Shown piece after piece: positions 44,193-56,396 of a DNA stretch of 64,000 nucleotides. Where the stretch lies: positions 4,092,001 to 4,156,000 of the forward strand of contig WOAB01000689.1 of assembly GCA_027886185.1 (NCBI GenBank). Reading direction: 5' to 3'. The notes beneath the pieces are model-generated. The model saw nothing but the letters and a program-made list of their open reading frames with translations. It did no database searches and was not told where the DNA came from. Numbering within the stretch: the first letter of the stretch is position 1; each line of letters opens with the position of its first letter. The translations under genes were made by a program, and so were the position numbers. Origin of the DNA: Rheum nobile (taxonomy: Eukaryota > Streptophyta > Magnoliopsida > Caryophyllales > Polygonaceae).

Positions 44193-46959
44193 TCAATCCA
44201 TATCGTCAGGCTCTTTAGGAACCTTCTTAATCCATACCTCCTTCCTGAACCAATTATGGAAAGGTTTGAACCTTAGACCATTCTTCTTCTTCTTCAGCGG
44301 CCCCTCCATCTTGACCTTCTTCTTCTTCTTCAGCGGCCCCTCCATCTTGACCTTCTTAGTCGCGTCTCCCCCATACTTAGATCGATCAGGGGGGTGTTTA
44401 ACCTCAACTTCAGGGACCTGCATCACAGATGGAACGAGCTTCTCGCTCGGAGTTAGCAGAAAAGGCGATTTGCCTGGTATCTCCAAAGGAGGCTTATAGT
44501 CAGCGGCCAACTCAGTGATGACTTCCTGCGAGTTAGTAAATGAAGCAGAAACCAAGCTAGAATCAACAATGAGAGATTGCGTGTCATCTAGGTGGTCCTC
44601 ATCAAAAACATCTTGCACCACAGGCTCAAGTACATCAATAACACACAAGGAATGACCATCAGAAGGAAATTTCATGCCTTTATAGATATTATAGTTCATA
44701 GTTTGGCCATCAAATTCCATAGTCAAGGAACCAGTACTCACATTGATCTTAGTATTGGCAGTTTTCAGGAAGGGTCTCCCTAACAGAATAGGGGCTACAT
44801 GCATATCATGTTCCATATTAAGCACATAGAAGTCAGCAGGAAAAAGTAAGATCACCAACCCTAACCAAAACATCCTCCACTATCCCTATAGGACGCACAC
44901 TAGATCTATCAGCTAACTGAATGGCAATATTAGTGGCATGCATGGGTCCTAATCGTAAGGATTCACAAAGAGATGAAGGTAGAACATTAATGGAAGCACC
45001 CAAATCTAACATAGCTTTATTGAACTTGGTACCTCCAATAGTAATAGGGATGGTGAACATACCTGGGTCGCCACACTTCTTGGGTAAGCGCTTCTGAAAC
45101 ACAGCAAAAACATGTTCGTTTACCTTTACCTTCTTGCTGTTCCTGTCCTGGTTTCTCTTTGTTGTGCACATCTGCTTCAAGAACTTCGCATAACGAGGGA
45201 CAGACTTGATCAAATTAAGGAGAGGAATGTTGACTTCCACGTTTCTGAATATCTCAAACATGTCCTTGTCCTGCGCAAGTGGCTTGGTACGCTTCAAAGC
45301 AGACGGAAATGGTGCAACAGGCTTCCAATCAGGAAAAATCGGAGGTTCATACTCCTTCTCAGCCTCAGGATCAGCTTCGGAGGGGCGGCGGTCGCCGTAA
45401 GAAGGACGGCGGTCGCCGTGAACATCATCAGAAAGTTCGGGATTTGGCTCACCGTCACGGCGGGCGCCGTAAGGTTCACGGCGGTCGCCGTGAATTGGGC
45501 GGCGGTCGCCGTCACTGTTCTTATCCAGGTCCGCGTTCTCTTCTTTGTTGACCTCGGAATTATCCTCCTCGAGCCTCTTTCCACTCCTCAGCGTTACAAC
45601 ACTGACATTCCTAATGTTCGGGTTCACTTCCGTTTGAGATGAAAGTTTACCAGAGACCTTTGCGTCAAGCTTGCTCACCACTTGAGAAATTTGACCAAAT
45701 TGCCTTTCCAAGTTCTGGATGCTAGCTTGAGTTGTCTCTTGGAACTGCAATTGGCTCTTAGACAACTTAGCAACATTTTCATTGAGGTTTACATGGCTCT
45801 GCATCAGCATCTTCATCATGTCCTCCATAGACGACGAATGATTCGAGCTCTGCCCTTGAGGTTGTGGCACAAATGGCTGCCTGGGCTGTTGAGGATTACC
45901 CTGTGGTTGATTTTGCTCTGGGTTTCTCCATCTGAAGTTGGGATGATCCCTACAACCAGGATTATATGTATTAGAATAAGGGTCATGCCTGGGCCTCTGC
46001 TGATATCCTCCTACATGATTCACTTTCTCTTGTAGAGTAGGACATGAATCAGTAGGATGCAAGTCGTCATGACAGATCTCACAGGCCTTAGCCTGCTGAG
46101 GCGTACCTTTCAGCTTCAGGCGCCTCACCTCCTCTCTCAGCAAATCAAAATCAGCCTGATCAATCTTTGACTGAGAACTAGTAACTACCAAGCTTTAGGA
46201 ACCTCTCCCACTGTACTGTCTAGAGTCATCAACCAGAGTAACAAATATCTCTAGAGCTTCTTCGTATGTCCTCTTCAGAATATTCCCACCACATGAAGAA
46301 TTCACCATCCGACGATCATCTTCACGGAGTCCTCCATGTAAATAGAGAATTAGATCATGTTTTTCGTAACCATGGTAAGGACAACTCTTCACCAGTTTCT
46401 TGAAGCGCTCATAATAATCATAGAGAGACTCATTAGACAGTTGCTCCACGTTGCAGATCTTCTTCTTGAGCTGATTGGACTTGATTGCCGGAAAATATTT
46501 ATCAAGAAACACCTTTTTCAAATTCACCCAAGTAGTGATGCTCCCTGGTGGTAAAGAATGATACCAGTCTTTAGCAGAATCCTTCAGAGAAAAGGAAAAG
46601 ACTCTCAACCTCATATGATCTTCAGTAATGTCAGATGGCCTCATACTGGTGCAGACCTCAAGGAACTCATCCATGTGCTGAATAGGATCCTCAAGCGGGG
46701 TTCCACTGAATTTCGGGAGTAAATGGACTACTCTTGTCTTGAGCTCAAGTTTAACCCCATCACCCAGGACAGAGAATTGCACAGCACGAGTTGGTTGCTC
46801 CAAGTTAGGAGCTGTCAAGGACTCAAGAGTAACACGAGTTGCCATTCTTTCAGCTTCCTGAAGTAGTATATTCGCAGCCCTGCGAGCTTGAAGAAAAGTT
46901 CTCTCGATTTCTGGATAAAAAACTAGAGGTAGATTATTAGTAACACGGGTGTGAACCAT
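44193..46959 (-). pseudogene. Gypsy-2 gag-protease frame
   Basis: Minus strand, starting MVHTRVTNN at 46959. Capsid domain (VVHLLPKFSGTPLEDPIQHM, FSLKDSAKDWYHSLPPGS), zinc knuckle CEICHDDLHPTDSC, a glutamine-rich segment, a linker of HGDRR/YGARR peptides encoded by ACGGCGGTCGCCGT hairpins, the NIPLLNLIKSVPRYA block, protease DLGASINVLP and flap LLGRPFL, and a basic tail (HPPDRSKYGGDA, GLRFKPFHNWFRKEV). Breaks: TAA at 46195-46197, and an extra base in the A-run at 44841-44845 that shifts frame between protease and flap. A KVKMEGPLKKKK segment is duplicated in tandem near 44270-44350. No pol follows. Confidence 0.94.
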
Positions 46960-47017
46960 AAGATAGGTTCACACCAAGATTGGCACACAAATCACACACA
47001 CAAAATAGATTATTGCC

Positions 47018-47035
47018 TCCCCGGCAACGGCGCCA
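47018..47035 (-). other. Gypsy-2 primer-binding site
   Basis: The minus strand reads TGGCGCCGTTGCCGGGGA, three bases from the 5' LTR; the same site as in Gypsy-1 and Gypsy-3. Confidence 0.9.
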
Positions 47036-47038
47036 ATT

Positions 47039-48344
47039 TGATAACAGGAATTTGTCGTGCTAATTCCTGCTATGCAAAATATCCAAACAAACCTTAAACC
47101 GTAGTCCTAGGTAAGTAAAGGTCGAGTCCACAGGGAGACATAGTCTATCTTAATATGCAATTTGTATGTCAATCCAAAGTAACCAAAGGGGGGTTTTGTA
47201 TGTTTTAATGAATCTAAGCATGCAAAAGTAAACAAACTAAAAGTTGATGAATTCAGTGATGGGAAAAGCACTTAGTCAAACAACATCCACTATTCGTATG
47301 ACAAGTTGATCCTAGATACTCATTCAAAATCTCATGCAATGGAAATTCCAATTCCTTTTCGGATATAACTAATAGCACAACCAGATACTATTAGCACTAA
47401 CTAATTAAACAACCCTGAAACTATCAAGATTCAGTTTAACAGCAGCCTTACGGATAGGAATATAGTTGGATATAATTCTAGCATAAAACAACCAGCTTTT
47501 ATCCTAGAATGTAAATCAGTTCTCTTATGCATAAGACTAGCACAACCAGATACTAGTACGATGCAGTTGCTACTCTGAAATAGATATCCTCAACCAGTAA
47601 CAATCTAAATCTAGCAATAGATCAATAACGACAAACCCTAGTTGCGTCCAAGATAGAGATTATCAATATCAATCATAAGCAATCAAGCAAGAGAATAGAT
47701 AAAAACCATGCAATAGATTAAGAACGAGAGTCTCACAACTGAATCAAAACGAAAGCTTCAGCGTCTGACTAAGCCAAGGGGACTTAGTTCTTCATAACAA
47801 ATACGTAGAATGAAATTAGGGTTTTGAGAGATTCACTGATAGGCAAACAAGCCTTTCTCTACCCTTAAATACTATAGGAAACAAAGTCTGAATTAACCTA
47901 AAACGAAATAATAAATCGTAATAAAATAATGAAAAATAAAGCAAATAAGGAAACGGCTCGGCGGACTTCTGAACAGCGGTGGCGGGTGCTGCAACCTCCA
48001 CGGGAGGCGCCGTAATTACGGCGGGCGCTGCATTTCCATGGCGGGCGCCGTGGCCAAGTCGTAGCCATCGCTGTTGGAGGGTTTAGGCCGTGGTCGCCGT
48101 GGCTTCTGCGGCGGGCGCCGTAAGGTACTTCCTCCAAAGTCTTCGTCTCTTCAGCTCCTTGGCGTCTACTTCTGGTGGCTTCCTCCTCAGTGTCTACTAT
48201 GATCTCCAAAATGGCTCAAACACCTCCAAATACACCAACTTCGCCCCCAAACGCCATATACATGAATGTGTCTAAATCTACCTGAATGGCACCAATAAAA
48301 CCTCTAATGACTCTTGGTTAAGCCCTACAAAGTAGTGCTTATCA
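47039..48344 (-). repeat. Gypsy-2 5' LTR
   Basis: Partner of 41402-42707, with few differences; several fall in the hairpin block (for example CCATGGCGGGCGCCG at the left against CCACGGGAGGCGCCG here). Confidence 0.93.
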
Positions 48345-48349
48345 AATGG

Positions 48350-51300
48350 TATGTATAATATGACAATGGTTAGATGTAAACTATGCATGATCATTTGATC
48401 ATGAGATAAGGAACTTATATATCAATGGATTTGTTATGTAAAAATTTCCATGATTTCTCATGATTATTTAATGGGAAATGATAGGTGTAAACCCGTGTTT
48501 TGATACATTATATATGAGAGTATATTGTATGATCATATAAGGCCAAATTGATAAAAGAATTTCAGATGATAGTCCATTGATAGGGAACCGTGTCCAACGT
48601 GGTGACGTCTCCCTAAATGGACAATGATGAGACTTTGATAATTGCATTTGGACGCAAGAGTGACTCCATTAGAGTCATGTGGTTCAAGCAAAGGGACATT
48701 TACATAATGTTAATGAATCTATGATCATGGGAACTAAAACATGATCTTGTATTCACCATTTATTTGAGTGAATGAAAGGTGTCATAACCTTTGAATATAT
48801 AAAATAAACTTATGGCATATGATATCTTAATCATCCTAGATTTGAGGATGATGGAGGATTTTCCTATACAGAAATTCAGATCTTGGAAGGGGGTTCCCTT
48901 GAACGGATCTAGTCCTTGGTGGGAAACGGTAGTTCCACTGAGGGGAACTATGTATTGAAAGGATCTTTATTCGTTAAAGTATTGTTTACTACATAATACT
49001 GGTCATGTATTGATGGTTACATCATGAATCTTTTAAAGTATTGCTTTGTTGCTAAAACTTGTCATTTAAGAGTTCCGTTCTTGGGAACTTGTGTTCATTA
49101 AAGGGTGTTGTACTACATACATATGTTTGTACATATGATAATTTATGGTATCTTATAACCATATGTTTCATGACCAAAGCTATGATCACTGATTGATCAT
49201 GAGGATTCATGGTTAAGAGTGCAAAAGTCCGAAGAGACTTAACCAAAGTGTTTAGATATTGAGACCTAGATGATAAACTTCACTAGGGTTGGATTTCATT
49301 AATAACACAAATTTTGGGATGAATGTTGTATGGATGATTTCCAATGAATTTTCATGCTGGAGAATGAGGAAAATTCCTTGGAAGGAACTGATTCCATTCA
49401 GGGCTAAGCTCCCTATCAGGGAATACGTTTTGAAGGGAACTGCTCTTGTGAGTATACTATGCCTCGTGTATAGATTACTCATGGTTAAATCTAGATTACT
49501 TACTTCAAGTCTACTGTATTTTAGTACAGATTACTTGAGTAATGTCTACTAGATATCAGATTACTTAATTTAAGTCTACTGTTCCTTTGACAAATTACTT
49601 ATTAGGTCTACTGGTTCAGGCCTTACTGTTTTCACAGATTGGCTATTTGACTCTACTGTATCTATACATATTAGTCGGTTTAGACCCTACTATACTTGGT
49701 GTGTAGATTGGTCTTGCTTCTTTTTATTCGTGCTTTGTATTTAATTTATTTGATGATATCTAATGTTTTTATGACATGTTAATCATGAAAAGCTAGACAT
49801 GATTGAGGTTTTATAACCATTGTTGTATATCAACAATAATGGGAAATGTACATGTAATACGTGCTTTTCACACTTGACAACATAATGGTGTGTAAAAGAA
49901 AATAAAGTCCTTGATATTATGGTGAAATCCATGTTCCGTACTTGGTGTAAGTGATCATTTATGGGAAATATGTCCCATGGAGGAAGATAAGTTCCTTGCA
50001 TGGAACTATATTCCCTGGAGGGAAGCGCATGTTAGTTGCAGGGAATCATATTCCTAGAAGGGAAGCAGTTGGTCCCTGAAGTGAACTAAGTCCTTTCCTA
50101 TTATCAAATAGGGTTCTTCATAAAGAACAAGATTGTCCCATATGAATTTTGATTTAAATATTAAACTTGATTTAATTGAGTTTGGATCTAGGGCGGTCAA
50201 AGGACACCCAAGCCTAAGAGGTAGACCTTGGGCATGATAGGTGTGGATTGCATCATTGGGTGTGTTAAGCATTCCAAGAATTTTCAGACCACTATTATTG
50301 AGCTGAATGACTTGAGAACGGTGGTTATCGTAGTCAAGTGAAGAGATGCAATTTTTCATAGAACTTCGGTTCCTTACACCTGGAACAAAAGACATGCTTC
50401 CTAACTTTTATGGAAGCGAAATGTGGGATTGATCTTTCAAGAAAGAATGTAAATCGTGTTGCATATTAATACGAAAGCAAGAAGGGGAAAAATCGTTCAG
50501 TTTCTGACTTCGAGTTTACTTGGCTAGGGAACTGAGGAGGAAAATGTACACAAGTTTAAGTATGATTATAGGACCTTGTGTGAAAACAATAAGACATAAC
50601 TATTGCCTTTTGAAAAAGGTCGATGGTGAATGAGATGGGTTAACTCATGGGTATGGACAACGCATTTGAGCGTAGTTCCCACCAAATCAACATTTATGTG
50701 ATATTTATATTTCCTTATGGGAAATAAAGCCCGTAGCAATTTTGTTGATGAGACAAAGAAAGCACTAATATGGTGGCATCAAGTTTGATGTTGTTTGTCT
50801 AGCTGATTCAATATGAAAAGTACAAAACTAGTGGATCATGTTATGGATTCATGGCATTAGGATTCCCTATGCATCTTATGGGGGAGGTCAAGGTGATCCT
50901 TAGAATTAGGATCAAAACGATATAAAAGGGAAGTGTTCCTTGAGGGAAACATATTCCTTGTAGGGAAATGAACCACCATGGACTAGAGCTTATAGATTGC
51001 GCCAAGTGTGGGCATGATGGTATCTTGGCTCAAGTACTTACGAGTTTAGGGAACTCTGAGTGTACAAGAAAGTGTACATTGTAAGATGCAATGTTGAATA
51101 CACATTTTGACATGGTGGTTCAACGAGTACCTAAGTACTTGAAGAAGACCATGTTTCATGATCATAGTTGTATTAGACGCCTTGTTTGAAGTGATTCAAT
51201 AGACAGTAAAGTACTTTGAGCGGACCATGGTTTATGGTCTTATTAATGTCGAAATTGTTCCTGGATATGAAAGAATATTTGGATGTTAGATGATATTAAA

Positions 51301-52322
51301 CTTATTGTATTAATCTTCTAAATATGGATGGATGCTAGTTCCCTTGAAGTGAACTTTGTCCTTAAGAACTTCATCAGTTCCCTTGAGGAAACTAGACGTG
51401 ATTAGTTCCACATGACGGAAGTGCCATTTCATGGACTTCAGAGGAACAATCTAACATTTTGAGTTTGACAATAGAAATGAGATTGGTAGTATTAGTTGTA
51501 GCCAAATTCAATGGCAAACGACTAGGGAACTAAACCTACCTAATTTTATTGAGATATAAACTGATTTTGTCTATGTGAGCGTCAAATCTTTGGCCAGAGG
51601 GGAACTATCATGTGTGCTATAAGAGCTCATGTCCTTGGATGTGAGGTATGGCACAGTTCATGAGCTCATGATACATAGTGTGATTTCAGTTGTCTTAATT
51701 TAGTCGAAATAATTTTGGCTAACCACTTGATGAAGAGGTTGGTTGTAAGGGGATGAGATTTAAGACCCATATAGCTTTCTAGTGGTGGGATACCCAATTC
51801 CTTCCTGATTAACGCTAGGGACATAATTCAATGTGGAAATCCCACACCTAGAAACTGAGAGCACAAAAGAGATGGCCCCAAGTGTGTGCTCAGTTCCTAC
51901 AAGTTGAGAGGTTGAAGATGAAGTCTTCTTAATAGTTCCTTTGAAAAAGTGCAAATTGTAGGTGCACGATTGGGGCAATGTTCCCTTAAAGGATCTACCT
52001 ATAAGAATGTGAAGTTTGGCCGCTTCATGAAGCTTTGGGTTGGCTTCACATACGTTCATGAATAGATATGGACTCAAGGCCTTTAATAGAGTCAAGTACA
52101 ACTTTAGAGATGTAAAGTAACTCTTGTGTGTGTTATCTTCATGCACCCAAAGAGGTTGATTGGTTCAATCCTTAGGACATCGTGATTCCCGGGTGTTTGG
52201 AATGTGTAATTACACTAAGCGGAAATTCAATTGTCTCGACATTTATGTTTATGCATAGAGTTTGCGGATAAAGACTTGCTTATTTTTTTGAATCAAAGGA
52301 TTACACTAAAATGGGGGAGGAT
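48350..52322 (+). other. Copia-3 interior, right part
   Basis: Four kilobases without a readable domain. It is studded with TTCCC/GGGAA words, often as mini-hairpins: TTCCCT-GG-AGGGAA at 50011-50024, GTTCC-TTGCAT-GGAAC at 49991-50006, GTTCC...GGAAC at 48932-48948. A GGGATGAGATTTAAGACCCA stretch near 51750 resembles the decayed C-terminal tail of Copia polyproteins. Three short motifs around TTAAGTCTACTG recur at 49498-49580. The polypurine tract is at 52308-52322. Confidence 0.6.
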
Positions 52323-53275
52323 TGTTGGTGATTTTAGTGAAATTATTATCATTTAGTGCGATCGGGATTCATGCAACACTGTGGGAACTCATTTCATTAT
52401 AACACAAGTTCGGGTGTGTGGAGTACATGCTTGTGTAAGCGACTTGAGTTTCAGAGGGAAACAAAAGGATATGTTACATGTAAGGGTCAAGTTCCCTTGA
52501 AACAACTTTGTAAAAGCTCAAGTTCCCTTGAAACAGCTGAAACAGTTTCTGTAAAGGGAACTTGATATTACTTCATTTCTTATGAAGGGAATTGGGCGTC
52601 ATTTCCCTTCTAAGGGACTAGAAGAATGCTTATGGTTGATTGATATTCTTAGCACGTGTTTTATGTGCTTGTAGTTGTTGGTAAAACCAACGTTTTAACT
52701 GTTATAATCGTTGTAACTACCTTGTAACTGAAAGTAACTATTATTAACCGTTGTGGATTAGTTGGGAATGGTTGATAACCGCTGGAAACAGTTGGTAACT
52801 GCTTCCAACTGCCACTGTAACTTCCCTAAACTTCCATAACCGTTTTGGAAGTGTTCTCCAATGCCTATATAAAAGGCTTTTGGGTTGTGGTGTTGGTGAG
52901 TTCGAATTATCATTTGGAAGAGTGTCTCTCTTCATACCTGAACTTGATTTAAGTCTCAAATCCATTATTACATGAACTTTAAAGTTCAGTTCCTTTCATG
53001 AGCCTAGTTAGGAACTGGTTTGTTTGTCTTATCTAACTTCAAATTTCGTGGATTCCCTAAGGCTATGTAAGGGGCAAAATATTGATTTCGGAAAGTGATT
53101 CGCCACCATTCAAACCGATATCAAGATCTTGTTGCATATGATTGATCTACCGATGTGCCATCGTCTACATCAACATCCACGAGAGGAACTCAACGCCTCC
53201 AGAGAACAGTTCCCTCAATTCGCAAATTCAACATCTCAGAGGAATTGACCAAGACAGAGTTCCCAAATTCTTACA
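52323..53275 (+). repeat. Copia-3 3' LTR
   Basis: A 953-bp partner of 40239-41192. It has TCCCTT-CT-AAGGGA at 52604-52617 and the CTATATAAAAGGC TATA box near 52866. Confidence 0.92.
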
Positions 53276-53915
53276 CATAAAACAACAAATTAGTTATTGG
53301 GAAAAAAACCAAATAATGGAATGCAGACCCTCTTGCTGAAATCAAACAAAAAAGCGGTAATAAAAACAAAGGCAGATGGTCGAAAAAGAAATGGAAAAAC
53401 CGTCGGATAGCACCATAAGAATTTATACGGATGGATCAACTTTGACTAACGGCACTCTAGTTTCGGATATATCTTCCGAAAAAATCAAGGAGAACCAGTG
53501 TTTATGTTTGGGGACAAATGTGGAGTTTCAACCCCCCTCAGAATATAAGCCTTAGCGGTTAGAAATGCGTTAATTAAAGCCTATGAACTAGGCCTTAACA
53601 ACATCGAATTAGAATGTGACAACCTTACTATTGTAAACGTTCTGAGAAAGATCTGGCACCGACCTTGGGATATTGAAATTTTAATTTCTGATATCTTTTG
53701 TCTTCTATAACTTTTTTCCACAGTGCAGATCTATCATGTCTTTCGAGAGTTCAACGTTGTTGCTGATTATATTGCGAAGATGAGCCCGCGGCTTCCCCAA
53801 GAAGACTTTCAAGTAAATCAAGAACTTGTACTTTTTATCCGTAAGGATGCTATTGACTAAGAAACTGTTTATTCTTGTGGTTTCCGGTCTAATTATGTCC
53901 TTATATATAAAAAAA
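53276..53915 (+). pseudogene. LINE piece 4: RNase H and 3' end
   Basis: Begins in the CATAA duplication of Copia-3 and continues the spacer frame left at 40238 (QQISYWEKNQ). RNase H of the plant LINE type follows: RIYTDGSTLTNG, then in other frames ALAVRNALIKAYELGLNNIELECDN and HVFREFNVVADYIAKM. The frame ends at TAA 53858-53860, then a short 3' region and an A-rich tail before the 12-bp target duplication. Confidence 0.9.
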
Positions 53916-53927
53916 TCCTATCCCATC

Positions 53928-54929
53928 TCTCCATGGTTCAACTTATAACTAGACCATAACCCTCTTAGAGATTTATAACAAAATTTTTTTACATCGGTTT
54001 TGTTAGAAAAAACAAGTTTTTGAATAATCCCATGTTCTTGATCTTTGATTTTGGATGAAATCATGGAGTATGAGCCTTATTGTCCCGACTAAAAAGCATT
54101 TGGGATTCCTTGCAATGCCCCAAAATTTCAGTTTTATTCTGGGATATGCCTTGAACTTTCACCCCAAGGCTTCCTCGTGATTTACAGTATTTTCTATTAA
54201 TTACATTTCTCTTGATTTGAAGTCAGGGCCGATACATGATGTTAATTCAATGGGTTAAAATTTTAAATAGCAAAAATCTACTGTTTATCTTACACAAAAT
54301 CTTAATTTTAAAGTTTACTGTCTATATTACACAAGCAATCCCAATTAAAAACAACACACCCTATATTCGAACCTCAATTGTAATTTTGTTCAAAATTGAT
54401 AAAAAAAAAATACACAATCTAAACAAGTTTCATTATTATTGACTATTTTTACTATGTAATTTCAACAAATTTGTATAAAAACTTGATTTCACAATTTGCA
54501 AATCCATAAATCCTAAATTTTGAAAATTTTAACACAAATAAGGATAGGTATAGAGAAAATAGTGCATTTTTTTAAGGATTTTTGTGCAAATTTAGATGAA
54601 GTTGTGTTTTTTTAGTATTTTTGAGGGTTATGTGTAGCAAAACCTATATAAAAATATATTTATTTTTAAAAAAAATACATAAATTATATTGAAATTTTTC
54701 AAAGAAAAATTTTCAAGAAAAAAATTGGATTTTAAAAAAAAAGTTTCATTACAACCCCCACTCATCCTTTGAATTACAACAACGTTGGGCCACTAGGTCC
54801 TACATAAATCCGCCCATGGCTGCATTAAGCCATTATAACGGAAAATGAGGATGTCAAATACTCTCATCCCCATATCAAGACTCAAATTACTGATTTCGTG
54901 GTCACGAGATGTCAAATATGACACATGAT
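53928..54929. other. Unassigned DNA right of the LINE
   Basis: A stretch at about 54078-54177 could code for roughly 30 residues (PTKKHLGFLAMPQNFSF) but has no recognisable family. The rest, 54230-54720, is strongly AT-rich. GTCAGGGCCGATACATGATG at 54223 resembles a DNA-transposon end, but no partner end was found. Confidence 0.4.
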
Positions 54930-56316
54930 TGATATGCGATATATTGTATAGCACATCTAATGGTTATTAGCATGGTTTAGGTGATGTTTGGATATTATTT
55001 GATGGTAATTCTATAATCCAGAAGAGAAGACTAGAAGTGAAGAAATCATGGGATTTACAGAGGTTTGAAGTGCATTGAAGAGTAGAAGGACAGTGTATTG
55101 AATTCAATTGATTCGTTCTCTCTACTCAGATGTCCAAATGGAGTGATTCCAATTCTAGGAGTTATATCTTGAAGTCTACTGCAAGCCCTCAAAATATGAG
55201 CGCAATCCGAGTTGGGAATCAAAAGTTATGGCATTTTTACTGAAGTGTCGCAGAAGATGGAGGCGCCACCGCACCCGCGGCCAACACCACCGCACCCGCG
55301 GTGAGCAAGCAGAAGTTGGCATCTGAATCTCTGGAGGCCCACCGCACCCGCGGTGGGGGTTGCCGCACCCGCGGTGACCTGTACGCGGAAGACTGTTTCC
55401 GAGATTTTTATTTCCTTTTATTTTAATTCTGAAACTTTGTTTCCAAGTTTGATATTTTCTTTTCTTTATTTCTGAATTATTTGCCCTAGTATTTAAGGTT
55501 ATATCTAAGACTTTGTTTAGATTACCCTAGTTGCCACCTATCTTAGTTTTTCTCTCACAAACCCTATGAAGAACTAAGCTTTCATTGTTGCACTTGACAT
55601 TTTGAAGCCTTCAATTGATTGGTTGTGAGTTTTCTACTCTTGTTCGATTTCCTATCTAGTTAGATTAATTCTCTTGTGCTTGAATGTTTATTGATTTATG
55701 TTGATTTATCTAGAGTAGCTACCTAGGTCTATTGATATCTTCCTAATTGCTAGGATTTGTGATTCCGGGTTCGGGTTGCATATCTAGTAGCAAACACGAT
55801 TTACATAAGCGGGTTGCGAGTGTTCATCGTGAGAGAGAGTTAATGGCATGTTATAGTAACAGATTGTTTCTATTGCATGTATCTTGTTGAATCCTTGGTT
55901 GAATGCTATTGCTTTATTGAGTCTTGAAGGTTTTCGGATTTGATTTGGTAATAAGTACTATTAGGGATGGTAGAACTAATAGTTACCTAAGATCGGGATA
56001 AGGACAACTATAGGAAAGATAAGAACTTGAGACTAATAGAATTCAGTGATCAACCATATCTCTTGTTGTGTGGATCTTTGTCAGGTGTAGCGCTTTTCCC
56101 AACCATATTCACAACCTTTACTTGCGAACTTGTTTACTTGTTACTTGGTCACTAAGAAACCGATACAAAACCCCCCCTAGTTCCTAGTTGGTGACTTGAG
56201 AAACACAAGAATAGATAACCTGATTCCCTTGGGTTTGGCCCTGACTTGCTTGCTATACTCTGTTTAGTAGGTATATTAGGATTTCTTTGATTAGGCATAC
56301 GACTTTAAGCCTGTCA
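54930..56316 (+). repeat. Gypsy-3 5' LTR
   Basis: A 1387-bp LTR starting TGATATGCGATATATTG. Hairpins CACCGCACCCGCGGTG lie at 55288-55303 and 55340-55355, and a weaker one at 55362-55375. A TCCAAATGGAGTGATTCC block near 55132 is absent from the Gypsy-1 LTR. From about 55480 on it tracks Gypsy-1 closely. Confidence 0.9.
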
Positions 56317-56320
56317 AATT

Positions 56321-56338
56321 TGGCGCCGTTGCCGGGGA
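56321..56338 (+). other. Gypsy-3 primer-binding site
   Basis: TGGCGCCGTTGCCGGGGA, identical to Gypsy-1 and Gypsy-2. Confidence 0.88.
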
Positions 56339-56396
56339 GTCAAAATTTTTGTTTTTTTGTTTTTGTTTGTTACCAACTTTCGTGTGGACCTATCTT

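Larger units (their letters stand above)
41402..48344 (-). mobile_element. Gypsy-2: gag-protease-only Athila-like retrotransposon
   Basis: LTRs of 1306 bp at 41402-42707 and 47039-48344 (plus-strand ends TGATAACAGG...GCTTATCA), a perfect AATGG target duplication (41397-41401, 48345-48349), and primer site and polypurine tract in minus orientation. It codes for gag and protease with the same layout as Gypsy-1 but a different hairpin word (ACGGCG-GG-CGCCGT). LTRs are very similar to each other, and the frame has only one nonsense codon and one single-base frameshift, so it is the youngest element in the nest. Confidence 0.95.
40239..53275 (+). mobile_element. Copia-3: long-LTR element without readable genes
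   Basis: LTRs of about 953 bp at 40239-41192 and 52323-53275 (TGTTGGTGATTTTAG...TTACA/CTACA), a perfect CATAA target duplication (40234-40238, 53276-53280), and a polypurine tract AAAATGGGGGAGGAT before the right LTR. Removing the nested Gypsy-2 leaves an interior of about 4.2 kb with no intact domain. The superfamily is inferred from LTR style and a decayed Copia-like C-terminal tail near 51720-51800; a LARD-like non-coding element is the alternative. Confidence 0.85.
23850..53915 (+). mobile_element. L1-type LINE split into four pieces by nested insertions
   Basis: A 12-bp direct repeat TCCTATCCCATC at 23838-23849 and 53916-53927 bounds the element; the right copy follows an A-rich tail (ATATAAAAAAA). 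LINE protein is found in four pieces in correct order: ORF1/endonuclease (23850-25338), reverse transcriptase (30759-33088), zinc-finger tail (39890-40238) and RNase H (53276-53915). About 4.8 kb of LINE is spread over 30 kb. All three interrupting elements carry their own 5-bp target duplications. Frameshifts and stops show it is long dead. Confidence 0.88.

Noticed and set aside
45112..45642. 176-codon plus-strand frame inside Gypsy-2
   Set aside because: Antisense shadow of the gag-protease frame; the repeated residues come from the palindromic hairpins, which read open on both strands.
51760..52146. 128-codon minus-strand frame in Copia-3
   Set aside because: It runs against the element's orientation and shows no domain; the plus strand there resembles a decayed Copia tail.
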